NCBI RefSeq assembly: GCF_037992945.1
Contig: NZ_CP150304.1
Location: 499,501-563,500 of the forward strand
Direction of reading: 5' to 3'
DNA length: 64,000 bases
Source of the DNA: Peribacillus sp. FSL E2-0218
Lineage (GTDB): Bacteria; Bacillota; Bacilli; Bacillales; DSM-1321
The notes under the pieces: model-generated
What the model saw: only the letters and a program-made list of their open reading frames with translations
The model's database searches: none
What the model was told of the DNA's origin: nothing
Position numbers and translations under genes: made by a program
Shown: positions 15,069 through 23,122 of the stretch, in pieces
Numbering within the stretch: the stretch's first letter is position 1
Layout of the letters: every line of letters starts with the position of its first letter

Positions 15069-17035
15069 AAATATACGAAGCCGAGAGCTTGCAGGACGCA
15101 ACCAAGTCACGCGCCAAGCAATATGAAGAGTTAAAGAAGCAAATCAATGCCCTGAAGAAGGAATTTCAGGGGATCGTCGCCCTAGATCACGAGTTTCAAG
15201 GAGCCGGTGCTGCCGCCATCAAAAGCTTCTATGAAGCGCAGATCGACGTGGCGGACGCCTGGATTGAGCTATTCACGACGCAAATCAGTTTTTTGGAGGG
15301 CATTCCTGCCACTCTCGAAGATGCGGACCTCTCCGGTAATACGGTGGTGGAGGTTCCTTTTTTAGATGGGGAGGTTTCGAATGGCATCAAGCAAGCGAAG
15401 TCGCTTGTCGATGAACAAGCAAGCGATCTTAGCAGAATCCTGAACAGTATTGATGATATCCTACCTCTGGATATGTTCGACCAAAAGGATTTTAATGAAA
15501 AAATCACGCTGGCCGGGCATAGACTGGATGACACCGTGACAAAGGTAGAGAATGTCGACCGGCAATTGGTCGAGGAGTATGAAGTGTCTGTCGGGCAGGA
15601 AAACGTGGCGGTTGGCCTTTTCCGTGCCTTGCTTGATGCGACCAAACAGGACGGCACCATTTCGCCGATGACGTTCAACCAAACAGCCTTCAAGAATAGT
15701 GAAGTCTATCAAGTGAAGGATGAAGTCGCCGGTCAGATGAAGGAGTACCAGACCTTCAAAAAGGAACAAGCCGAAGCCAAGGAAATCGAACAAGAAATGG
15801 AAGAACTCGAAAACCGCCCATGGTACGAAAAAGCCTGGGATACGACAAAAACCTTTACAGGGGAATTTACGGGATATTATGATTCAATCAGGGCAACGAC
15901 CGGGGTCGATCCAGTCACGGGCCGCAAGCTGTCCGATGCCGAACGAATCGCCGCAGGCGCCATGGCGGCCGCTGGGTTCATCCCCGTCGTCGGCTGGGCC
16001 GGACGGGCCATCAAGGGCGGCAGTGCCATCTACAAAACGGCCAAAGGACTGAACGCCGCGAATCACGCACTCGACGCTTACAAATCGACAAAGGGCTTTA
16101 GCCTTCTCCAGAAATCCGAATACGGGATATACGGACTCCTCGCCGCCAACGGCCTTGGCGAAGCCGCCACAGGCAAAGACATGTTCGGCAACCAGCTAAC
16201 CGAGGAACAGCGCCAGAACGGCCTCTTGATGGCACTGGGAATCGGCAGTGTGGCTGGTGCAGCCAAAGTCGCCGATAAAGTAGCAAGTGGTACAAAGTTC
16301 ATCCCTTACAGCAAGGAATTTGCGCAGAAGCAGGTTCAGAAGGTTCAAGCTTTCGGCAGGGAAATCGGCAAGGTGGAAGTTCCTCTCCGGATTAGGGTCG
16401 AAGAATTAGCGACGGCGTATGGATACAACTATAAATATGTCACTTTTGATAATACTACGGTTAAGGATATCGTGCAGAAGTTTACGGTTAAGAGTGATGG
16501 TGGTAAGGGTACAGGCAAAGTAGTGCTTGCAAAGGAATCCATTGAAATTACAAAAGTGGAGTATGGAAAGCATTATACAAGAGAGCGGATGAAGAAAGTT
16601 TTAAAACCGAATATTGAATATACATCCCCTGGTGGTCACGTATATAAAACAGACGAAAAGGGTCGTATAACAAGTGTAGAAGGTTCTCTCGACTTAGGTA
16701 GTGGTAAACGAAACAATTATGCTCAGCGAATTGCTGGAAGGGAAGACCGCTTGCCGGATGATCAAGGGGGCCACTTAATCGCCAGCATATTTAAAGGGTC
16801 TGGTCATCTAGACAACCTTGTTCCTATGAATGCAAACCTGAATATGGGAGAATGGAAAAAACTCGAAATATCTTGGGCAAAAGCTTTAGACAGTAATCCT
16901 CCTAAAACAGTAGAAGTGAAAATTTATCCTGTGTATGAGGGAAATTCAACTCGACCTACAAGTTTCGACATAGAGTATAAAATTGACGATGGCCGTTGGG
17001 ATTTAAGAACATTTGAAAATAGAGCAGGGGGATAA
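15065..17035 (+). CDS. LXG-domain polymorphic toxin with C-terminal DNA/RNA non-specific endonuclease
   Basis: A 656-residue type VII effector. Residues 1-~200 form the helical LXG targeting domain, starting MKIYEAESLQDA. A charged coiled coil (~225-255) follows, then a pre-toxin PT-TG module (TGVDPVTGRKLSDAERI...FIPVVGWAGRAIKGG, ~280-325). A variable linker leads to the toxin tip from ~510. The tip has the HNH-like beta-beta-metal signature DDQGGHLIA with presumed catalytic H570 and NLVPMNANLN downstream, as in DNA/RNA non-specific endonucleases (YeeF type). GC content drops sharply after ~16400, marking the exchangeable tip. It overlaps the upstream gene by 4 bp, and the immunity gene follows 3 bp after its stop. 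Confidence 0.92.
   Translation: MKIYEAESLQDATKSRAKQYEELKKQINALKKEFQGIVALDHEFQGAGAAAIKSFYEAQIDVADAWIELFTTQISFLEGIPATLEDADLSGNTVVEVPFLDGEVSNGIKQAKSLVDEQASDLSRILNSIDDILPLDMFDQKDFNEKITLAGHRLDDTVTKVENVDRQLVEEYEVSVGQENVAVGLFRALLDATKQDGTISPMTFNQTAFKNSEVYQVKDEVAGQMKEYQTFKKEQAEAKEIEQEMEELENRPWYEKAWDTTKTFTGEFTGYYDSIRATTGVDPVTGRKLSDAERIAAGAMAAAGFIPVVGWAGRAIKGGSAIYKTAKGLNAANHALDAYKSTKGFSLLQKSEYGIYGLLAANGLGEAATGKDMFGNQLTEEQRQNGLLMALGIGSVAGAAKVADKVASGTKFIPYSKEFAQKQVQKVQAFGREIGKVEVPLRIRVEELATAYGYNYKYVTFDNTTVKDIVQKFTVKSDGGKGTGKVVLAKESIEITKVEYGKHYTRERMKKVLKPNIEYTSPGGHVYKTDEKGRITSVEGSLDLGSGKRNNYAQRIAGREDRLPDDQGGHLIASIFKGSGHLDNLVPMNANLNMGEWKKLEISWAKALDSNPPKTVEVKIYPVYEGNSTRPTSFDIEYKIDDGRWDLRTFENRAGG
16284..16348 (+). 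repeat. 65-bp homology block inside the LXG toxin, copy 1
   Basis: This segment (toxin residues ~407-428, encoding GTKFIPYSKEFAQKQVQKVQ) recurs at 17693-17757 with two mismatches. It sits at the border between conserved backbone and variable toxin tip, so it can serve as a recombination point. Confidence 0.92.
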
Positions 17036-17038
17036 AAA

Positions 17039-17506
17039 ATGAATGAATCAAAACTAAATGAATATTATCAGAAAATAGCTCAAACAGTAAATGAGATGAT
17101 TCCAGAAGAATGGAGTAAAGTTATTTTGTATGGAGAAGTTAATGAGGGGACAGGGACTGCGTTCTTTTTCTATCAGTCTAATATTAATGATAAACTCATA
17201 TATAGTCACGATATCCCTGAATTACATAGTATTAGTAGAATAGAGTATAGAGATACTTGGCGGAGGTTAATAAAGGTTTTAAAAGAATTATCAGATGAAT
17301 TTAAAGATAATAATCAAGAACAATGGACCAATTTAACTTTTACTTTAGAAAGTACTGGGGAATTTAAAGTTGACTATGATTATGAAGATTTATCAAATGC
17401 AGATGATCACGAAAGAAGGGTTATTTGGGAATATACTCGTTTGGGTCTTTTACCTGAAACTGAATATGATAAGAGTATTTTAGAAGAATACCTCAAGAAA
17501 GAATAA
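17039..17506 (+). CDS. YezG-family immunity protein (DUF600)
   Basis: A 155-residue acidic cytosolic protein. The start MNESKLNEYYQKIAQTVNEMIPEEW, the central block ILYGEVNEGTGTAFFFYQ and the C-terminal RRVIWEYTRLGLLPE match the YezG/DUF600 immunity family. In B. subtilis YezG neutralises the LXG nuclease YeeF, the same type of toxin tip as encoded immediately upstream. It begins 3 bp after the toxin stop with GCAGGGGG as ribosome binding site. Like the toxin tip it is notably A/T rich compared with the operon front, consistent with exchange as a toxin-immunity pair. Confidence 0.9.
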   Translation: MNESKLNEYYQKIAQTVNEMIPEEWSKVILYGEVNEGTGTAFFFYQSNINDKLIYSHDIPELHSISRIEYRDTWRRLIKVLKELSDEFKDNNQEQWTNLTFTLESTGEFKVDYDYEDLSNADDHERRVIWEYTRLGLLPETEYDKSILEEYLKKE

Positions 17507-17537
17507 TGGAGGATAAAAAAAGCTTGTTTTTTTGTAT

Positions 17538-17566
17538 GACCTTAACGGTAAAGTTAAGGTCTTTTC
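17538..17566 (+). terminator. Terminator of the first toxin-immunity operon
   Basis: Stem GACCTTAAC/GTTAAGGTC with a 6-base loop is followed by a T-rich tail, 30 bp after the immunity stop. Confidence 0.85.
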
Positions 17567-17692
17567 ATTGTAGAAATAGCATATGTATTGTTTTAAGTTA
17601 TATCGGGCTTCTCATATAAAAGGCCGTTAGTTCTAAAAAAGATATATAGATAAGAATATGGATTTACTGACCTCAGACATCGTGATTAAATA

Positions 17693-17757
17693 CAAGTGGT
17701 ACAAAGTTCATCCCTTACAGCAAGGAAATTGCGCAAAAGCAGGTTCAGAAGGTTCAA
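17693..17757 (+). repeat. 65-bp homology block before the orphan toxin tip, copy 2
   Basis: 63 of 65 bases equal 16284-16348 and encode the same GTKFIPYSKEIAQKQVQKVQ in the frame that runs into the deaminase module. An in-frame TGA lies 8 bp upstream of the block (17683-17685), so this copy has no start of its own. Confidence 0.92.
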
Positions 17758-17850
17758 ACTACAATAACAGACATTGCGAGATCTGGAAAAGCCACGTTAA
17801 AAAATATAGGTGAAGAACTAGGTAAAAAAGAAATCCCTAAACGGATAAGT

Positions 17851-18480
17851 ATGGAACAAGTATCCCTCGCAGGAGGACCAACCCTTCGCCAAGTTATGAT
17901 GGAAAAGCAGACAATTAAGGAAGCCTATCAGAAATTCACGGTTAAGGATAGCAAAGTAGAGGGTGTTTCTGGGGAGAGTATTACTAAAGGTAAAGTGTAT
18001 CCAACTAGACAAATAGATTCAGTAGCAGAAACACATATAATTGATAGAGTAAAAGAGCTAAGAGGAAATTTAACAAGTAGGTATAAGAAATCTGGTAATT
18101 TTGCTGTTGCAGAAGTGGATGTCAGTGGGATAAGTAAATCTGAATTTTATGCTCAAAGTAGCATAAATGAACTCAAAGGAAGTCTTGAGGATATGGTGCC
18201 TGATATTTCTTTACAACCTGAAAATCCAATGTTTAAAGCTACAGAAGCTATTGGTAAAGAGGGAGAGAGTTACTTAAGGAATACAGATACGGAGTATAAA
18301 ATACTAAATGACATTGCTTCTGGGCTTGGGGAGAATACACAAGCTAATGGGAAAATTAAGTTATTTACAGAATTGGATACTTGTTACAGTTGTAGTAAAG
18401 TCATAGCAGAGTTTGCTGCTAAATATAAAAATATCGAATTAGAAGTCATACACAACAATGGTAATAGAATTATTCCTTAA
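17851..18480 (+). CDS. Orphan (silent) polymorphic-toxin tip with cytidine-deaminase-like domain
   Basis: The first ATG is at 17851, but the same frame is open from 17686 and carries the LXG-toxin homology block. The coding part is therefore a detached C-terminal toxin module rather than a complete gene, and no good ribosome binding site precedes the ATG. The C-terminal ~120 residues look like a toxin deaminase: an x-E-x zinc/catalytic segment (RNTDTEYKILNDIA) followed by ELDTCYSCSKVIAEFAAKY with the C-x2-C zinc ligands. Such domains deaminate bases in nucleic acids or nucleotides. The Imm3-type gene follows 28 bp later. Recombination through the 65-bp block would graft it onto the LXG protein. 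Confidence 0.78.
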   Translation: MEQVSLAGGPTLRQVMMEKQTIKEAYQKFTVKDSKVEGVSGESITKGKVYPTRQIDSVAETHIIDRVKELRGNLTSRYKKSGNFAVAEVDVSGISKSEFYAQSSINELKGSLEDMVPDISLQPENPMFKATEAIGKEGESYLRNTDTEYKILNDIASGLGENTQANGKIKLFTELDTCYSCSKVIAEFAAKYKNIELEVIHNNGNRIIP

Positions 18481-18508
18481 ACTTAATTTTGAATGGAGGA
18501 GAAAATTA

Positions 18509-18865
18509 ATGAAAGATTGGGGATATAATGAATTATTTGATGCGATTCAGGAGACATATGAAGAGTTGTTAGAAGAAGATAGGGGATATAGGTATGCTAT
18601 AGCAAAACTAGCTGATGAATTTGATAGATTAGGCAAGATAGAAGATTTTATTGTTGATACTGCTATTGGAGAGATAGCAATCGGCCATGAAAAAGTATAT
18701 GTTGGGCGCATTGAAGGTATAACAAAAAGGTTAAGCATGTTTATCCCACAAGAAGCAGAATCTGACTTAACATTAGAAGAAATACAAGACTTATCGAAAC
18801 GAATAAAAAAAGTAATACAAGGACTAAGAAATGCAGAGGTTGATTATAATTCATCAGCAGAATAG
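18509..18865 (+). CDS. Imm3-type immunity protein for the deaminase module
   Basis: A 118-residue acidic helical protein. Motifs WGYNELFDAIQETYEELL, AIAKLADEFDRLGKIEDF and TAIGEIAIGHEKV fit the Imm3 immunity family, commonly paired with deaminase-type toxins. The ATG at 18509 follows GGAGGAG by seven bases, so unlike the toxin tip it can be translated on its own. A silent toxin tip with a functional immunity gene is the usual state of orphan modules. A terminator follows. Confidence 0.78.
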   Translation: MKDWGYNELFDAIQETYEELLEEDRGYRYAIAKLADEFDRLGKIEDFIVDTAIGEIAIGHEKVYVGRIEGITKRLSMFIPQEAESDLTLEEIQDLSKRIKKVIQGLRNAEVDYNSSAE

Positions 18866-18899
18866 CAGGTGAAAGAAAAATATTTAATCATGAAGTGTT

Positions 18900-18933
18900 A
18901 ACCTTGAGTGGACAAAGCCATTCGAGGTTTTTT
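18900..18933 (+). terminator. Terminator after the Imm3-type gene
   Basis: Stem AACCTTGAGTGG/CCATTCGAGGTT (with two internal mismatches) is followed by T6. Confidence 0.78.
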
Positions 18934-19375
18934 AATGAATTAGACAGTTTTAAATCTTAGTATGTTATCTATGATGGCTAAGTGTTATTTTTATAATTTT
19001 TGAAATTACAGGAAACTAAACAAATGAACCAACTAGAAGCAAAAGAAATAATCGAGCAATTTCATAGTTTTTGCGCAGATAAAGCAATCAATGAAGAGAA
19101 TGGGGATTGATATCAATCACCGATATAAATATAAAAAAGCATTATAGGGGCTTTTATGTCCAGATCCCAGTTTATCCTATGTTAAACAGGAACCGCGACG
19201 GTTTGTACCTCATGTACTGGAAAAAGGTTTGAATATCCACCCAATTCTTTAATTAAGCAAGCAAGCGATTAGTTTTACAAAAAGTGGGTATAAAGTATGG
19301 AGCGACCTTTCATTTAATAGCTAACACTAAGTTTTCTTTATGTTGAATAAGGAGAATTTGGTGGGAGGTGATTAA
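18934..19375. other. A/T-rich debris region of the toxin island
   Basis: About 440 bp with no complete gene. A 28-residue frame at 19024-19110 (MNQLEAKEIIEQFHSF...) looks like the first codons of a truncated protein, perhaps another immunity gene. The rest has stops in all frames at short spacing. It is probably left over from earlier cassettes. Confidence 0.4.
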
Positions 19376-19566
19376 ATGAGGAAAGTCTATGGTATTAAAA
19401 GTTTAATAAGTACCTTGAGTCGGTAAATCAGCCAATTACCGAAGAGGAGATCAATGATCTGATATTAAATAAAAAGATACCCCATCTCAGACCCATCAAT
19501 AATTTACTGGTTTTTAATTTAGATCATATTGATGGCTGGCTTCATGACCAGCCATCCAAACCTTAA
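19376..19566 (+). pseudogene. Frameshifted small DNA-binding-like protein gene
   Basis: A very good ribosome binding site (GGGAGGTGATTAA) precedes ATG 19376, but the frame ends after 16 codons at 19423-19425. Shifting frame near 19407-19412 gives a coherent ~62-residue protein continuing YLESVNQPITEEEINDLILNKK and ending LDHIDGWLHDQPSKP at 19566. The pattern (a 'select helix, then IPHxRPINNLLVFNLDHIDGWL') resembles small excisionase/MerR-like helix-turn-helix proteins. One indel separates it from an intact gene. Confidence 0.62.
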
Positions 19567-19606
19567 CTAATGGAAGCCCTGCTTACAAGTGAATTTAAAG
19601 GGAAAA

Positions 19607-19650
19607 GCCGGCCAAGGTGTTTCATGAAAACCTTGGCCGGCTCCTTTTCT
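19607..19650 (+). terminator. Strong bidirectional terminator between the toxin island and DUF445 gene
   Basis: Perfect 12-bp stem GCCGGCCAAGGT/ACCTTGGCCGGC (19607-19618, 19630-19641) is followed by TCCTTTTCTTTTTT. On the minus strand a CTTTTCCCTTT tail follows. Confidence 0.88.
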
Positions 19651-19689
19651 TTTTTATTAGTGGAAAGGGATCACCAGCTGGCGCATGAC

Positions 19690-20946
19690 TCATAATAGCG
19701 TAAGCAGGGCTTGGATGCCGGTCAGGATGATCCCGATTATAAAACCGCATACGGCTCCGTTCACCCGGATCCATTGCAAGTCTTTTCCTACCCCATTTTC
19801 CATCATGTCGATCAGCGTTTCGTTATCTAGCTTATCGAGATTTTCCTGGACAAGATTGCCGATTTGCGTATGATTATTTTCAATGAGAGCAGTAATTTGC
19901 TTCTGGATCCATTGATCGATGCTGGTGCTATTTTCTTTCATATTATCCAGGACTCGCTGAATGATGGGGGTCAAGTAAGCGTCCATGAAATGCTCACCTT
20001 CGACGAATTCCAGTGCTTCTTGTTGAATTTGTTGTAGACCTCCCGTTATGGTTGCCTCGGGCTCCCATTTCGTTAGAAGTTGTTCCTTCCATTTTTCAAC
20101 TCCTTGTAACAGTTCCCTGTTATCGTTAATGCCTTGAATTTCTTTCCTGATATATAAGATTAAAGCTTCTCTATTTGGTTCCTTCTCATTTTTTAAATTA
20201 TTTACGACACTTAACAGAAGGTTTTGGATGATATTGCCCAGTTTCTCCTCGTTAAGCAAGCTTTGAATCGATTTAACGGCAAACTGAAGCATGCCCTCCA
20301 GTTCAATCTTGCTGAGTACATCCATGGAAACAGTGCCTAGCCTGTGTCCGGTTTCTTTTTGCCTTAACCAATCTTCAGCTTTTTTCAAAACATGGTCCAA
20401 AGCCTTTTTATCAAACTCTTCGTTTACTAACTGTGAACTTACAGCATGTAGAAGCTTGCTCATGTCTATGTTAGAAAGTGATCCTTTTATTTTTTTTGCA
20501 ACAAAAGGCGTAATCTTTTCTATATCTATATAACATATCATTTGCTTAATAAGTTTAATCAGGACTTTTCTGAACGTGTCACTTTGTGTCTCTTTTACTA
20601 TGACTGGGATCAATTTTTCTGTAAAAGGAATGTTTTTGACTTTATCCTGAATGCTCTCCTTAGACAGCCAATCGTTTTTCAGCATTGAAACCAGTGCATG
20701 GGTCATTCTTTTCCGGTTGTTGGGCAAGAGAGCTGTATGGGGGATCGGAATTCCAAGCGGATGGCGGAATAGTGCAGTGACGGCAAACCAATCTGCCAAT
20801 CCACCGACAAGTCCTGCCTCGAATCCTCCGTGTAATAAATCCAGCGGCAAGGAACCTAGAAAGGGAGTGGTTGCAATATATCCCGCTCCCATGATCAATA
20901 ATGAATACCGAGCTATTTTTCTTGACGATTTTATTTTTGGCGACAT
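19690..20946 (-). CDS. DUF445 family membrane protein (YheB-like)
   Basis: A 418-residue protein with an N-terminal hydrophobic hairpin (GAGYIATTPFLG; GLVGGLADWFAVTALFRHPLG is the DUF445 hallmark). A long helical, charged middle follows, and a C-terminal transmembrane helix ends GFIIGIILTGIQALLTLL. The conserved FRHPLGIPIPHTALLP motif clinches the family. Bacillus YheB belongs here; a role at the spore or cell envelope has been suggested for relatives, but no reaction is known. It is alone on the minus strand, converging on the toxin island. Confidence 0.88.
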   Translation of the reverse strand: MSPKIKSSRKIARYSLLIMGAGYIATTPFLGSLPLDLLHGGFEAGLVGGLADWFAVTALFRHPLGIPIPHTALLPNNRKRMTHALVSMLKNDWLSKESIQDKVKNIPFTEKLIPVIVKETQSDTFRKVLIKLIKQMICYIDIEKITPFVAKKIKGSLSNIDMSKLLHAVSSQLVNEEFDKKALDHVLKKAEDWLRQKETGHRLGTVSMDVLSKIELEGMLQFAVKSIQSLLNEEKLGNIIQNLLLSVVNNLKNEKEPNREALILYIRKEIQGINDNRELLQGVEKWKEQLLTKWEPEATITGGLQQIQQEALEFVEGEHFMDAYLTPIIQRVLDNMKENSTSIDQWIQKQITALIENNHTQIGNLVQENLDKLDNETLIDMMENGVGKDLQWIRVNGAVCGFIIGIILTGIQALLTLL

Positions 20947-21124
20947 TTTATTCCCTCATCCTTAACATGATATTCCATTATTAGTATCGAATCATCAACG
21001 TATTTTATGTTTTGCTTTTATTTAGTAGTATAGCAGGTAGTTCAAAAAAATACCCACAACTAAGGCGGTAAGTTCATATTTCGGGAATGGGGAAACTGCT
21101 TATTAAGAAGAAAATACTTGCAAT

Positions 21125-21157
21125 CAAAAAAAGCCGATCATTTCGATCGGCTAAAAA
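21125..21157 (-). terminator. Terminator of the BASS transporter gene
   Basis: Stem AGCCGATC/GATCGGCT (21132-21139, 21145-21152) is flanked by A7 on the left (U tail for the minus strand) and by A5 on the right. Confidence 0.9.
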
Positions 21158-21181
21158 CGGAAAAACGTTCAAAGTTCATCA

Positions 21182-22156
21182 TTATATGCTTTTTTTAATC
21201 GAATCATTTTTAACTTCCACACTCTTTTTTCTCTCTTGCATGCGGCTGAAAATATAGGCTAATATGGATCCGGATATATTATGCCAAACACTGAAGATGG
21301 CACTGGGTACAGCAGCTAAAGGCGAGAAATGGGCGGTTGCTATCGCTACACCCAAACCGGAATTCTGCATCCCGACCTCCATGGCAACGGCCTTCTGTTT
21401 TGCCAAATCCATCCCGCATAACCGGGCAAAGAAAAAGCCAAGAATAAAACCAAGAACATTATGAAGCACGACGACCGCGAAAATCATTAACCCGGTTTTA
21501 GCCAGCTGATCTTGACTGCCTGCGACGACGGCAGAAACGATCAGGACGATGGCAATGACTGATACGAGGGGCAAAGCCTTTGCACCGGCCTCTGCCTGTT
21601 TACCGAAAAACTTCTTGACGATGAATCCAAGCAGGAGCGGGATGATCACGACTTGAATGATGGAAATGAATAACGATCCAATGCTGATATTGACCCATTT
21701 ACTTGCCAACAGCAGGATGAGAAGCGGGGTGATGATGGGCGCTAAAATGGTGGATACGGAAGCGATGGCAACCGCAAGTGCAACATTTCCTCGTGCAAGG
21801 AACACCATGACATTTGAAGCTGTCCCACTAGGGCAGCAACCGACCAAAATGACGCCGACCGCCACTTCTTTCGGCAGGTCGAACAGGATTGCCAAAGCAA
21901 ATGCCAATAACGGCATAATGATGAAGTGTCCTGCCACCCCGAGGGCTACATCTTTCGGTCGCCGGAAAACTTCTTTGAAATCAGCGGCGGACAGTGTAAG
22001 ACCCATGCCAAACATGACTATACCCAATAAAGGAACGATGTACGCTCCAATCCATATAAAGTGATTAGGCATGAAATATGCTAGGACTGCAAATATCATC
22101 ACCCATAAGGTAAATGTTTTTCCAGCAAATGCGCTGACTTTCTCTACTAAACCCAT
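21182..22156 (-). CDS. Bile acid:sodium symporter (BASS) family transporter, YocS-like
   Basis: A 324-residue protein with nine to ten transmembrane helices. Characteristic sequences are the GMGLTLSAADF loop after helix 2, GCCPSGTASNVMVFLARGN (the discontinuous, sodium-binding helix), and MEVGMQNSGLGVAIAT near the C-terminus. This is the BASS/ASBT fold, with the closest Bacillus counterpart being YocS. It should be a sodium-coupled importer of an organic anion; members carry bile acids, pantoate or keto acids, and the substrate here is unknown. It is monocistronic. Confidence 0.9.
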   Translation of the reverse strand: MGLVEKVSAFAGKTFTLWVMIFAVLAYFMPNHFIWIGAYIVPLLGIVMFGMGLTLSAADFKEVFRRPKDVALGVAGHFIIMPLLAFALAILFDLPKEVAVGVILVGCCPSGTASNVMVFLARGNVALAVAIASVSTILAPIITPLLILLLASKWVNISIGSLFISIIQVVIIPLLLGFIVKKFFGKQAEAGAKALPLVSVIAIVLIVSAVVAGSQDQLAKTGLMIFAVVVLHNVLGFILGFFFARLCGMDLAKQKAVAMEVGMQNSGLGVAIATAHFSPLAAVPSAIFSVWHNISGSILAYIFSRMQERKKSVEVKNDSIKKSI

Positions 22157-22444
22157 AATGACCTCCTAGATGTTTTAAAATAAATCAATTATAGTGTATA
22201 TTCAGAATATTTAAAACCCCATTTCGGTAATAAAAAATATCCATGCATGTTAACCCGCTAATTGGGCTGAATTTAAATGCAGGCAAAGAAAGTTAGGATC
22301 ATGCCGTTTTTGTGAGATGAGAACATAAAAGCGGCCAGCCAATAAGGAACGGGAAGCTACAATCAGTATGGGTTGTTTTAAAAGCCCAATTATTGCTATT
22401 GTAAGAATAATGACGGTAATACATGAAGTGGAGATGTGGGTGCT
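22157..22444. other. Divergent intergenic region before the response regulator
   Basis: Nearly 290 bp separating the BASS gene and the two-component operon. Apart from A/T-rich promoter-like sequence next to each gene I see no defined element. Confidence 0.35.
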
Positions 22445-23122
22445 TTGATACATATATTAATTGCGGATGATGATCGGCATATTCGGGAATTGCTTAAATT
22501 CCACCTGGAGAAGGAAGGGTACATCGTTTTCGAAGCGGAGGATGGCAATGAGGCCTCGCTGCTACTTGAGAACGAGCGAATCCATCTCGCCGTTGTCGAT
22601 ATTATGATGCCTTATAAAAACGGCCTGGACCTTTGTAAGGAAATACGTGATCAATATGACTTGCCGGTGATCTTATTGACTGCTAAAGATCAACTTATCG
22701 ATAAAGAAAAGGGTTATTTTGCCGGTACCGATGATTATCTTGTCAAGCCATTTGAGCCAAGGGAACTAATATTTCGAATAAAGGCTCTATTGCGAAGGTA
22801 CCGAATGGTTAATTCCGAATCAATTGCATTGAACGAAACGATTATTGACCGTAAAAGCTATGAGGTGCGAATTGAGGGGAAGACATTGCTCCTGCCGCTT
22901 AAGGAATTTGAGCTGCTGGCACAGTTAGGGAGTTTCCCTGAGCAGGTTTTTACGCGTGAGCAGCTGATTGAACTCGTATGGGGCGCTGATTTTGAAGGAG
23001 ATGACCGAACGATCGATGTCCACATAAAACGATTAAGGGAGCGCTTCTCCGGACGGACCGATGATTTCGCCATCACCACCGTTCGTGGCCTCGGTTATAA
23101 GCTGGAGGTCAATAAAAAGTGA
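22445..23122 (+). CDS. OmpR/PhoB-family response regulator
   Basis: A 225-residue regulator. The receiver domain has acidic pocket residues (IADDD), the phospho-acceptor Asp in VVDIMMPYKNG, a conserved Thr in LLTAKD and Lys in YLVKPFEPREL. The C-terminal winged helix has the OmpR signature LLPLKEFELLAQL and DDRTIDVHIKRLRERF...TVRGLGYKLE. I place the start at TTG 22445 (MIHILIADD), with GGAG at 22430; a GTG at 22436 is possible but too close to that site. The stop overlaps the kinase start (GTGA). It controls, most likely, the following ABC transporter genes. Confidence 0.92.
   Translation: MIHILIADDDRHIRELLKFHLEKEGYIVFEAEDGNEASLLLENERIHLAVVDIMMPYKNGLDLCKEIRDQYDLPVILLTAKDQLIDKEKGYFAGTDDYLVKPFEPRELIFRIKALLRRYRMVNSESIALNETIIDRKSYEVRIEGKTLLLPLKEFELLAQLGSFPEQVFTREQLIELVWGADFEGDDRTIDVHIKRLRERFSGRTDDFAITTVRGLGYKLEVNKK

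Noticed and set aside
16284..17757. Direct repeats considered as transposon ends or att sites
   Set aside because: The repeats are coding and in frame in both toxin modules, no transposase or integrase is near, and the arrangement fits homologous toxin-tip exchange better.
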